Assembly: GCF_900445255.1 (NCBI RefSeq)
Contig: NZ_UAPU01000007.1
Coordinates: 381,001-445,000 of the forward strand
Length of the DNA stretch: 64,000 nucleotides
Origin: Anaerobiospirillum thomasii
GTDB lineage: Bacteria; Pseudomonadota; Gammaproteobacteria; Enterobacterales; Succinivibrionaceae
Direction: 5' to 3'
The notes under the pieces are model-generated. The model saw nothing but the letters and a program-made list of their open reading frames with translations. It searched no databases and had not been told where the DNA came from. The position numbers and the translations under genes are program-made. The stretch's first letter is position 1; the number at the start of each line of letters is the position of its first letter. Shown piece by piece: positions 26,870 to 35,762 of this stretch.

Positions 26870-27178
26870 TAAAGTAGCCATAAAAAGAGCTGCGTTGTAG
26901 ACGAGTGCATTAAAATAATGCAATAAGATCTGATGTATATGCTTAAGAATAAAGGTTTGCATAACATAAGATATGTGCAAAAGGCAGAACTGCGATTACA
27001 AGATCAGGCGAGAAGATTAGGAATTCAAGAGCAAATTTAGGAATGATATAAAACGTCCCGGATCTATAGTTAAAACCAAGATTTAAAGATTAAAGATCAG
27101 ATTCATTGATTGATATATATAGGATTTGGTGTTGGTTATTAATAAGATCAACCGAGATTGAAACCCGGAAATTTCAGG
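26870..27178. other. Gene-free region right of the IS21-type element
   Basis: About 310 bp without a credible ORF. Five GATC sites (26927, 27002, 27061, 27095, 27146) occur in motifs such as AAGATCAG, the inverse complement of the CTGATCTT-type motif on the other side of the IS. No promoter or RNA gene recognised. Confidence 0.5.
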
Positions 27179-27399
27179 TCTTGAGCCTCTTAAATTAGTT
27201 AATTCTGAGTTTTATATAAAAAAGGCTCTAAAACTCCATCCTTCCGAAAATCTCATTTCTCAAGACAGACTTGCTTCGCTTCAGCTGGCACTAGCATAGA
27301 AAAAATTGGGGTGTGTTGTTTGAGTGAAGAAAAAAAATAAAATTCACTCAAACACTGATGCGTATGGGCTTTCTCTAAAAACAAAGTGCTAAACGCAGG
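27179..27399 (+). repeat. Dispersed 222-bp repeat, copy 2
   Basis: Second copy of the repeat at 2544-2765, same orientation. Here the internal inverted repeat TGTTTGAGTGAA ... TTCACTCAAACA is perfect. The copy ends exactly where homology to ferrochelatase begins, so it marks the breakpoint that removed the 5' part of hemH. Confidence 0.8.
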
Positions 27400-27736
27400 T
27401 ACTACACAGTCAGTGTGCAAAGCTCTTATGCTCAATCCTGATAAGATAAGTCATACCTATCAGTCACCAGCAGGTTTAAGGCAGGCCTGGCTTGGCCCTT
27501 TTTTAGATGAGAGACTAATTGAACTTGCCAAAGATGGCATTAAACATGTAACTGTAATTGCTCCCACCTTCAGCATTGACTGTCTTGAGACTTTATATGA
27601 GATAAAGATTGAAAATCAAAAACGCTTTATTGAACATGGCGGGGATAGGCTTGAGTATATTGCTGCCTTAAATGACAGCAATGATCACGCAGATTTGATT
27701 TTACATCTGCTGCAAAAGTACACAGAGCAGATGTAA
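27400..27736 (+). pseudogene. hemH: 3' fragment of ferrochelatase
   Basis: The encoded ~110 residues match the C-terminal third of ferrochelatase: TQSVCKALMLNPDKISHTYQ, SPAGLRQAWLGPFLDERL, VIAPTFSIDCLETLYEI (with the conserved acidic substrate-side block) and DRLEYIAALNDSNDHADL. The N-terminal two thirds, including the catalytic His domain, are absent; the sequence upstream is the 222-bp repeat, which supplies only a fortuitous GTG start. It cannot insert iron into protoporphyrin. Whether an intact hemH exists elsewhere is unknown. Confidence 0.88.
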
Positions 27737-27740
27737 GGTT

Positions 27741-28697
27741 TTAAAAATCCAGATTTGACATCATACGGCGTGGAATTAACATACCCTTTTTAAAATAGCC
27801 AACACCCAGGAAGCGGCCGTTGCAGCGTATCTGCACATTCTCCTCCTCTTTTGCTATAAGAGCCTTGTCAAAATCACAGCCATCAAAATCCCTGCCCTGT
27901 CTTACACCGTGGGTTAAAGGTTCGGCCATAGCATATGGCAGATTTACCACTGGCAGCGATGCCACACACAGCTCAAGAGGCAACAGCAACTCATCAAGCT
28001 TTGAAAAATCATCAATATCGGATCTGCTGTCTTTAATAGCCTGCAGATCATCAATGCTGTATAAAGGCCCCTCTGGCAGACCCTCCACACCAGAGCGGCG
28101 CAGATAGCTGACATAGGCACCACAGCCTAAAGCCTCACCTATATCCTGAATCAGTGTTCTTATATAGGTACCCTTGGAGCATGTCACCTCAACAGTAAAG
28201 GTATCAGCCTTTATATCCAAAACCTTTATATCAAAGATAGTGACCTGTCTTTTAGGTATTTCAACCTCAACTCCGGCTCTTGCATATTTATATAAAGCCT
28301 TGCCGTTGATCTTGATGGCACTGTAGATTGGCGGTACCTGTGTTATAGTGCCTTTAAACTGCTCTATAACTTCATAAAGGCGATCCATGGCATTGCCCAC
28401 ATCGCGCTTTATGACAACATCACCTTCTCTGTCACCAGAGGTTGTGGTTATGCCAAGGGTGCCAGTGGCAATATATTTTTTATTGCCATCTAAAAAAAAG
28501 CATGAAAACTTGGCTGCCTCTCCAAAGCAGATAGGCAAAAGACCGCAGGCGGCCGGATCAAGCGATCCTGTATGACCAGCCTTTTGTGCTGCCATTATGG
28601 CTCTTGTAATAACCAGTGCCTGTGAAGATGACATATCCTCTTTTTTATCAAGAAGTAAGATACCACTTATATCGCGTCTTTTCTTTTTAACTCGCAT
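27741..28697 (-). CDS. truB: tRNA pseudouridine-55 synthase
   Basis: About 318 residues (E. coli TruB 314). Makes pseudouridine 55 in the T-loop of tRNAs. Motifs: GILLLDKKEDMSSSQAL, the catalytic block AGHTGSLDPAACGLLPIC with the conserved Asp (~residue 47), PPIYSAIKINGKALYKYAR and CSKGTYIRTLIQDIGEALG, then a PUA-like C-terminal domain (VRQGRDF, IRCNGRFLGVGY). I chose MRVKKKRRDISG (28697) over an upstream ATG because the extra seven residues are not conserved. Usual partners rbfA/infB are absent. It ends 4 bp from the hemH fragment, tail to tail. Confidence 0.95.
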   Translation of the reverse strand: MRVKKKRRDISGILLLDKKEDMSSSQALVITRAIMAAQKAGHTGSLDPAACGLLPICFGEAAKFSCFFLDGNKKYIATGTLGITTTSGDREGDVVIKRDVGNAMDRLYEVIEQFKGTITQVPPIYSAIKINGKALYKYARAGVEVEIPKRQVTIFDIKVLDIKADTFTVEVTCSKGTYIRTLIQDIGEALGCGAYVSYLRRSGVEGLPEGPLYSIDDLQAIKDSRSDIDDFSKLDELLLPLELCVASLPVVNLPYAMAEPLTHGVRQGRDFDGCDFDKALIAKEEENVQIRCNGRFLGVGYFKKGMLIPRRMMSNLDF

Positions 28698-28866
28698 TTT
28701 AAAAACAATATAATTCAAAGAAACATTAAAATTATGTCAGGATCTGACATAATTGTATCATCAACTCTAGTTTGCTTTAAAAACTTTAGAGCTTATAAAA
28801 ATTTTATCTCTAGACAGCGATAAGAGCATTATTATATTTAACATGTCATTTTGTCGTGAAAACATA

Positions 28867-29451
28867 CCTCATCAATCCGATCAATAATGAGTTTAGGTTA
28901 GTGCAATCTTACCTCATCAATCCTATCAATAATGAGTTAGCTTAGACAGCTCTACCTCATCAATCCTATCAATAATGAGTTGTATTGAAGGCTTTTACCT
29001 CATCAATCCTATCAATAATGAGTAGCCACGAGCAACTATTCCTCATCAATCCTATCAATAATGAGAATGTATTTAAATAGGTACCTCATCAATCCTATCA
29101 ATAATGAGTTGGTTTAAGCGTTTTGGCCTCATCAATCCTATCAATAATGAGTAACACCCATAACAGACACCTCATCAATCCTATCAATAATGAGCTGATG
29201 ATGCATTGCTATCCTCATCAATCCTATCAATAATGAGTTCAATAAATTTCACGGTCCTCATCAATCCTATCAATAATGAGAAAAGTGAAAGTTTTTTGCC
29301 TCATCAATCCTATCAATAATGAGAGGGCTGTTTTTGCCGTACCTCATCAATCCTATCAATAATGAGTTCATTCGTTTTGACATCCTCATCAATCCTATCA
29401 ATAATGAGAGCTTACCAAGTTATCAGCCTCATCAATCCTATCAATAATGAG
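28867..29451 (+). CRISPR. CRISPR array, 14 repeats of 25 bp with 17-20 bp spacers (type V-C/V-D-like)
   Basis: The 25-bp repeat reads CCTCATCAATCC followed by TATCAATAATGAG on the plus strand. Fourteen copies begin at 28867, 28912, 28955, 28998, 29041, 29084, 29127, 29170, 29213, 29256, 29299, 29342, 29384 and 29427. Thirteen spacers: the first is 20 bp, the twelfth 17 bp, the rest 18 bp; none is repeated. The first repeat has one change (T to G at repeat position 13), all others are identical. Repeat ends are inverted (CTCAT/ATGAG). Such 25-bp repeats with ~18-bp spacers are known from Cas1-only type V-C and V-D systems. The degenerate repeat at the truB side suggests the leader is on the cas1 side; the anti-repeat in the cas1-cas12 gap suggests plus-strand crRNA. 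Direction is therefore unresolved. Confidence 0.98.
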
Positions 29452-29555
29452 CATAGCATATAAATTAATCAAAAAATCAAACACATATCAAAAAATAAAT
29501 GATTAAAACTAATATAATAATTACAGTAATTATCATATAAAAAATAAAGTTGAGC
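29452..29555. promoter_or_regulatory. AT-rich spacer between array and cas1, candidate leader
   Basis: About 100 bp, over 80% A+T, between the last perfect repeat and cas1. It must hold the cas1 translation signals (AAAGTTGAGC before the ATG at 29556) and is a candidate leader and integration-guiding sequence if the array grows from this side. No motif can be confirmed by eye. Confidence 0.5.
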
Positions 29556-30608
29556 ATGATTATGGACATAAAACCTTTAAAAATCAACGAGCAACAACAT
29601 GATGATTTTATATGGACTTGGAAAAACAACAGCAAAAGCTCTAAAGTCAGTCTTTGGCTTCCATACTTTTCTGAAGTCTCCAGAGTTAAAAAGACCTCCA
29701 GATGGATTATTAAATACAATGGAGGAGAAATAGAAGCCGATCTTGCCAAGGTTGATTTTTTATTGTTTTATGGAGCAACTGGTTCGCTACCTCTAGAGTT
29801 TTTAGATGAGCTTTCAAAATATAGTATTATTTTTATAATTCATAGACGTAATATAATAAAACCATATATTTTTATACCATCTAATCTCAGCGATACTAAT
29901 GATATTTTAAGTAATCAGATATTGTACAGAAGCAATGAAATAAAAAGGTGTTATATTGCAAGAACAATAATTCATCAAAAGTTAAATTCAATGAACAGAT
30001 GCTGTACTATGTACGTCACATACTACGATGAATTAGGCAAGACTCGAAATATAGACGCAATTAGAGCTGTAGAAGCTAAAGCTACAGCACGATTCTGGAA
30101 ATACTGGTATAAAGGATTGCAACTTGAAACATCAAGAAGATCTGAAAGTCCAATTAATATTACTCTTGATGCAGGTTCAAAGTTTATATATGGAATATTG
30201 CTAAGATGGATATTATTTCATAAACTGTCTCCATGTCACGGTTATCTGCATGTTACAACAGATTATCCAAGTCTGGTTTACGATCTCATTGAGCCTTATC
30301 GCTACATAATTGAGGAATCAGTAGTGAAAGCCTACAATGAGTTGGATGGATCTTTAAATACAAAAGATCTTACATCTTATACACTTAATAACATAAAAGA
30401 TTATCTTGAAGAAATTATTTATGTTCCGGCAACCAGGCAGTATACAAGAAGAAAAAATCTTCTGCACGGAGTTGTTCTTGCATTAAGAGCATATCTTTCC
30501 GGGGACAGCCTTCGTTTTATTATACCTACAGAAGGTGTAAAGAAAGGAGGAAGACCTGTCAATATAGGATTTAAACTACCAGGAGAGGTAAAGAAACAAG
30601 CATTATAG
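29556..30608 (+). CDS. cas1: CRISPR integrase Cas1 of type V-C/V-D (mini-integrase, no Cas2)
   Basis: About 350 residues. Cas1 is the metal-dependent integrase that inserts spacers into the array. The three metal ligands are visible: Glu in AIRAVEAKATARFWKYW (~residue 175), His in CHGYLHVTTDYPSL (~234) and Glu in VYDLIEPYRYIIEE (~248). A C-terminal basic tail (TRRKNLLHGVVLALRAYLSG, then KKGGRPVNIG) follows. Neither cas2 nor cas4 is nearby. Cas1-only adaptation with ~18-bp spacers is known for type V-C, where Cas1 alone integrates short DNA. First in-frame ATG chosen; TTG at 29550 and ATG at 29562 are alternatives. Intact, so spacer acquisition could continue although the effector is broken. 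Confidence 0.93.
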   Translation: MIMDIKPLKINEQQHDDFIWTWKNNSKSSKVSLWLPYFSEVSRVKKTSRWIIKYNGGEIEADLAKVDFLLFYGATGSLPLEFLDELSKYSIIFIIHRRNIIKPYIFIPSNLSDTNDILSNQILYRSNEIKRCYIARTIIHQKLNSMNRCCTMYVTYYDELGKTRNIDAIRAVEAKATARFWKYWYKGLQLETSRRSESPINITLDAGSKFIYGILLRWILFHKLSPCHGYLHVTTDYPSLVYDLIEPYRYIIEESVVKAYNELDGSLNTKDLTSYTLNNIKDYLEEIIYVPATRQYTRRKNLLHGVVLALRAYLSGDSLRFIIPTEGVKKGGRPVNIGFKLPGEVKKQAL

Positions 30609-30738
30609 TGGGATAGTTTTGATAGGCACTGCTATCCCAACAGCGCCCTTATGAGCGAGGTACGGAGACAGAAGAATCTGCATCCAATGCTCAAGAGGGA
30701 TTGTTCTTTCATATTATATAAAAAAAAGGAAAAAATCA
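30609..30738 (+). ncRNA. Candidate scoutRNA (short-complementarity RNA) between cas1 and cas12
   Basis: Directly after the cas1 stop, TGGGATAG (30609-30616) and CTATCCCA (30632-30639) form a perfect 8-bp stem with a 15-nt loop. The loop contains TTGATAGG (30619-30626), the exact complement of CCTATCAA in the middle of the CRISPR repeat. Type V-C and V-D effectors are known to need a scoutRNA that pairs with the crRNA repeat through a short anti-repeat. Position, structure and complementarity all fit. The 3' limit is unknown; the cas12 ribosome binding site (AAGGA at ~30727) lies at the end of the interval. Pairing requires plus-strand crRNA; in the opposite orientation CTATC in the 3' stem arm offers only 5 nt. 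Confidence 0.6.
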
Positions 30739-33700
30739 ATGAAAGATATCAAGCATTCACTTATAAGTGGACAAAAAGCTCAAAAGTTCAGAAAGCATTT
30801 GGCTATGTCATCTGCCAGCGTATCAGACAAGAAAAAGGAAAAATCGCTTTTGACATATAAATTCAGACTTGATTTAAATGAGAATATGTCTGAAATACAA
30901 GACAGAATACCTAAGTTTTCAGACTACATAAAATTATATAATAAAATTGAAGGTGTAGAGCCTGGCACATTGACACATTATTTATGCACCTTTGTCCTGG
31001 CTGGATTTAGACTTTTTTCCAATGCAACATCAGCATTTGAATTTATAAAATCACAAAATAACCCATGTTTAGAGCATTTATCCTCACATGAACTTTTAAA
31101 ATCCAGCGCTGTTGCTTTTGATCTTACAGCAGATCTTGCTATCTCAGAGCCTGGATATGAGCCATATTTGGCAATTGCCAGAATTCTTGAAAGATACACC
31201 GATCCGGACAAGAAAATTAACCGCTTTGTAAAAGACAACTTTACAACAAATAACAACAATGCTCTATCCTGGCTTTTGGGTAATGGTCATAAGTTTTTTA
31301 AAGAATCTACAGCGCAAGAAATAGCTTTGTGTTATGGCATACCAGATGATAAGTTTGACTGTGCCAAGGCCATTAAAAATGCAGCTGACAAGTTAGAGTT
31401 TAACAGTTCCCTATTTTCAAATGACATGCGTCTTTCTTATTTCAGATCATGCTTTGGAGGACATATTGGCAGCTGGGCAACTAACTATATAAAAAGGCTT
31501 TTAGAGCTTGAAAAAATCATACTAAACATCAGCTATGAAATCAAAATACCTAAAGCTTTTATCTCCTCTTCCAATGACTTTTTAACACATTGCAATCTTA
31601 ACCGCGGCGATATTGAAGAATTAATTTCTAATATAAAAAGCAGTTCAACCACTACTAATGTCAAAGATGCTCTTAGCAGATTGCTTGGACACAAACATGG
31701 TGCATCATCTGCCGATATAAAGGCAATAAGAGATTACTCAGAGCTAATCAACAGACTTTGTGCTTATAAAGAGCAGATATTTAATACAATAGATCAGGTC
31801 GCTGAAGACAAAAACTCATTGTGGCATGACATAAAACGCCAAACAAAAGAAGAATTGCAGACCTGGGAGAAATTAGAAAAACTGCCAAAACTAAATGATT
31901 TAAGTGGCGGAGTTCCGCAGGCTGAGAATGAATTAAACGCAAAACTAATGCAGCTTAAACTTGTAACAGAGGCACAGAACAATCATTTTGCAAAGATTAT
32001 GCAGTGGGTGCATAGCAATATTACAAACTTTTCTCCCTTTAATCATATAGTGCAGACTCAGCAGGCAAAATTAGATAACAGACCAAAGGAAAATACAACT
32101 GCCTGCGATCTTGCCGTGAGAATGTTCCTGCATAAAATAGGACGTATAGCCCGCGAAGATAACAACATTCTATGTAAAGAGCTGCAGCAATGGTTTTTAG
32201 ATAATAAAGTTTTTGATAATAAGACTGATTTTAATAAATACTTTCATAATAAGCTTGGCTCTATATACATATCCCCTTACAGCACTCAGAAAAATGCGGG
32301 ATATAAAATAAATAAAGAAGTTTTAAACTTTGGTGAAAAAATTGTCTTGCTTTTCACTGACAAATTACAAGAGATTAATAAGAGGTATGAAGGTAATTCC
32401 ATTGCTGAAAAATCAGAGTTAAATTCACTTTTAAAATTAAAGTATTTTTACTATAACTTCTTTATATCTAGCATAAATAAAGCAGTTCCAGTTTCTATTG
32501 TCAAACCACTACTGCCAGATGATATGATAGAGCAATCTCTATCTGCAACACACAAAATAAGATTAAAAAGCAATGAAGTAGATCCATCTACCCTAAGCTC
32601 CATTTTTAATATTTATAAATCATTAATCAGTGGTTGCTATACAGTATTAAATCGTGAAACTTTCTTCTTAAGAACGAAATTTTCCTGGATTAAAAACTTC
32701 ACCCTGTTCTATGTTCCAAAGGCAGATGCCTCATGGATTATGCCTGAGAGATACCTAAAAAATACACGCTGGAAACAGTATATAGAAGAGGAGGTTTTAG
32801 TTTTTGAAAATGATAAATATAAGGTAGATATAACTCAGACATTTAATAATATATGCTCAGCGCCTGCTGACTATGCTGAGCTTCTTGTTCAATTACCTCA
32901 TGACTGGTTTTATCAATTGCCCTATAAATGTGCCAAGGAAGACAATTATGTACAGGCCATAGCAATATGTAAAAAAAAAGGATTCCCTAAGCAGAGCAGA
33001 TTAAATACGCGCATATCTGGCAGACTTATAGGTCCATCATCATTTAAGTCAAAACTTGACTCAGTACTTATATATAACGGCGATGTCACTATTTCTGATA
33101 TGACGCTGCTTGTTGAGCAGAGAGTCAGTCAGCAGCTAAAGCCCGATGAGAGTCTTGAGCTTAAAAAGTATGATCCTGAATTTACACTTGCAATCCCTAT
33201 TAATGATGCAAGATCTCAGAGCACCAATTACAGCTTTAAACACATAATTGCAATTGATCAAGGAGAGATAGGACCTTCATATGCAGTGTTTAATTTAAGC
33301 GATGCCGGCAATGCCAAAGCAGAGCCTATTGCAACTGGTTCAATAAGAATACCTTCAATCAGGCGCCTTATAAAATCCGTTTCTTCTTTTAGAAAGAAAA
33401 AGAGTACAACGCAGAAATTTAATCAACGCTTTGATTCTACAATGTTTAACATCAGAGAAAATGTCACAGGCGATATCTGCAGTGTCATTGTAGGTCTTAT
33501 GCAAAAATATAATGCTTTTCCAGTACTGGAACGAGAAGTTTCTAACCTTGAGAGCGGTTCGAAGCAATTATCATTAGTATATAAAGCTGTAAACTCAATG
33601 TTTCTATACTCTGATGTAGAAATGCAAAATACAAATCGTAAATCATGGTGGAGAGATGCAGATCACTGGCAAACTAATATTTTAAGGCTTGTAAGGGGTG

Positions 33701-33753
33701 AGAATAAAACCTCAAAATCTGTAAAACCCAAAGGTCAGAGCTATAAAGCCTAA
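30739..33753 (+). pseudogene. cas12c: Cas12c/d-like type V effector, 5' part, interrupted by an IS
   Basis: Encodes 1003 native residues before the IS1634-type insertion adds a stop one codon later. RuvC-I is seen as HIIAIDQGEIGPSYAVF (Asp ~840) and RuvC-II as FPVLEREVSNLESGSKQL (Glu ~931). The region between resembles CasY/Cas12d-like proteins (IRIPSIRRLIKSV, then FNIRENVTGDICSVI). The first ~800 residues show no sequence I can assign and would hold the REC and wedge lobes. Zinc ribbon and RuvC-III are missing from this part. Restored length is 1166 residues, in the range of Cas12c and Cas12d. V-C is favoured because V-D is mostly from candidate-phyla bacteria and V-C is known in proteobacteria; this is inference. 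ATG at 30739 with AAGGA upstream. Confidence 0.88.
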
Positions 33754-35756
33754 AGTCCCATGATTTGTGTTACAACTAAATTTGTTATTTTTTCACTCTA
33801 ACTTTTGTTTTTTTTCTTTTGACCTTTAGATTTAAGTATGATTTTTTTACTATAAGCCCATCCGGATCTACTATTGCTGCCAGCAAAGATTTTGCAAACT
33901 TGGTTGGAGCATTAACCTGATGTAAGTAATCAAGATTTTTCTCAACCTGACCTGATTCAAGTATTGCGATCTCGCTTTCTCTAAACTCAACTTTAATATT
34001 GTTCAAAGTCTCAACGGCATATTTATAAGATTTATTATTAGAGCGCAGAAAGCCTCTAATGCGTTGCATAATGGTTCTTTTTATAACCAAAGCTATGAAG
34101 AGAATAAAGAATTTGCCGTCTAAGGAGCTCTGGTTGTGAATGCCCAACGGCAGGCCGTTAAGGTCATTTTTTAAAATATCAAAGTTAGCCTCATCAATTT
34201 CACGCCTTCTATAATATTCCAAAGCATCCTGTGCTGTATAGTTAGCTTCAGGCTCTGAAAATAAGGCAAAAGTACCAAGACGATTAACATATTTTTGAGC
34301 TATAGCTTCATCAAGAACTAATTTTCTACCTCGGCCTTTTCCTTGATACACAAAGCAGTTTTTTACATCTGCCATTATACAGGCTCCTGATGGAAGCTCT
34401 TTGGTATCGGCAATAGCTCTCTTACACTCCTCAAGGGATGAAAAGAAATCTGCCATCTTATTGGCACGCCTTTGAACGCTTTGGTATAAATGCAGTTTGA
34501 GTTTTACATCGTTCCAGATAAAGTCCTCAGTGTAGCAATATAAGGTCTCGCACTCACCACTGCGCGTCTTTAAAGTTATGGTATTGGTTATAGATTGCTC
34601 TTTAGTAGCAATAGAGCTCAGATATTCGTCAACAGCCTTTATAGTTCCAGGAACACCTACAATAAATTTTAATTTAAGCTCTTTAAGGTGTCTGAGATTA
34701 TCAAGCGTTGTCATACCTCTGTCCATAACGAGAGTAATATTCTCTGGGAGGTTGCGATCTAGCGCTGTATCAATAATATTCTTGAGATTGGCTTTGTCGG
34801 TAAGACTTCCTGAATAATGATCAAAAAAGACAGGTATGCCAGTACGCTCATTGCTAAATAAGGCATAGTTTACAAGTGGCAGATTTTCTACAGTTCCATG
34901 TGTGTAGCCATACTCTGCCTCTCTCATAAGTTTTGCTTTTGAAGTAAAGGCAGTTACATCATAAGCCAGACAGTCGCTTCCTGATGCATAAGGGATCCAT
35001 AACTTGAAGAAATCACGCAGTTTTTTGGTATCAAGATTGCGCATTAGGTAAGATGCAGCCTGCGATGTTACTCCTTGTGCATCATTGAAAGCGTTAAAGG
35101 TAGTAGACAGCTCTTCAAGTGCTTCAAGCGATGTTCTGCCAGATGCGTATACTGTTGCTATAAAGCACATAGAGTCAACAAGTCTTGAATCTTTAAAGGC
35201 TTCTATGAGTTTATCGTATAACCCTGACTGAAGGAGTGCTATATAGGCAATGGCCGGAAACGCTGGATATATTACAGCACCTGGTGCGTATTCAAAAGAT
35301 GTGTGCTTCCCTGGCAGACCAACTTTAGCGTAATTAGCCTCAGGTAGTGCAAGATTTCTTAGTTTGTAATAGTTTTCATTTGGGTGCATTTGTGTGTCAG
35401 TACGCTCGCCATTTACAGGTACCCCGATGATGCGACGCTTGCGATTGCTCTTTCTTGAGCCATCATCATCTTTCCAAGGCTCTATAAATTCACAAATGTA
35501 TAAATCAGGGCCTCTTTGGCGAAAGTATACATTAGATACTGGAATATCAACCGTTTTGTCTAAATAAATCATTTTTACACCGCCCAGTTGTAACACAGTA
35601 AGCACACAATTTATATAAGAATAATAGAACAATAGCCTTAAAAAATCAAGGTTAAATTGATAAAAATAAGCTTTAATTACAATGGGATATGAACAGATGC
35701 GAGGGTGTTAGAAGTAGAAGTGCTATAAGTTGTAACACAAATCATTGGATTTTAGG
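33749..35756 (-). mobile_element. IS1634-type insertion sequence inside cas12
   Basis: 2008 bp. The left end (33749) reads CCTAAAGTCCCATGATTTGT, continuing GTTACAACT; the inverse complement of the right end reads CCTAAAATCCAATGATTTGT, continuing GTTACAACT. That gives 29-bp terminal repeats with two differences. It is flanked by an exact 6-bp target duplication ATAAAG (33743-33748 and 35757-35762). Removing the IS plus one target copy joins codons TAT AAA G and AA TTA AAA, restoring the cas12 frame. Perfect target copies and an intact transposase point to a recent insertion. Confidence 0.95.
33785..35572 (-). CDS. IS1634-family DDE transposase
   Basis: About 595 residues from the ATG at 35572 (MIYLDKTVDIPV, preceded by GGGCGGTG); an upstream ATG would extend it 20 residues into the terminal repeat region and is less likely. 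Motifs: GVTSQAASYLMRNLD, CLAYDVTAFTSKA (first Asp), ITLVMDRGMTTLDNL (second Asp) and EYYRRREIDEANFDILKNDL (Glu with the YREK-like signature of IS4-related enzymes). The tail is strongly basic. It is transcribed opposite to cas12. Intact. Confidence 0.93.
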   Translation of the reverse strand: MIYLDKTVDIPVSNVYFRQRGPDLYICEFIEPWKDDDGSRKSNRKRRIIGVPVNGERTDTQMHPNENYYKLRNLALPEANYAKVGLPGKHTSFEYAPGAVIYPAFPAIAYIALLQSGLYDKLIEAFKDSRLVDSMCFIATVYASGRTSLEALEELSTTFNAFNDAQGVTSQAASYLMRNLDTKKLRDFFKLWIPYASGSDCLAYDVTAFTSKAKLMREAEYGYTHGTVENLPLVNYALFSNERTGIPVFFDHYSGSLTDKANLKNIIDTALDRNLPENITLVMDRGMTTLDNLRHLKELKLKFIVGVPGTIKAVDEYLSSIATKEQSITNTITLKTRSGECETLYCYTEDFIWNDVKLKLHLYQSVQRRANKMADFFSSLEECKRAIADTKELPSGACIMADVKNCFVYQGKGRGRKLVLDEAIAQKYVNRLGTFALFSEPEANYTAQDALEYYRRREIDEANFDILKNDLNGLPLGIHNQSSLDGKFFILFIALVIKRTIMQRIRGFLRSNNKSYKYAVETLNNIKVEFRESEIAILESGQVEKNLDYLHQVNAPTKFAKSLLAAIVDPDGLIVKKSYLNLKVKRKKTKVRVKK

Positions 35757-35762
35757 ATAAAG

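Noticed and set aside
27386..27399. GTG start for the hemH fragment
   Set aside because: The codon belongs to the dispersed repeat, and the same context begins an unrelated frame at the other copy, so it is not a true gene start.
28740..28866. Region between truB and the array as leader or scoutRNA
   Set aside because: No stable hairpin with repeat complementarity comparable to that in the cas1-cas12 gap; kept only as the likely truB promoter region.
29550..29555. TTG start for cas1
   Set aside because: In-frame ATG codons follow within 12 bases, and no better ribosome binding site favours the TTG.
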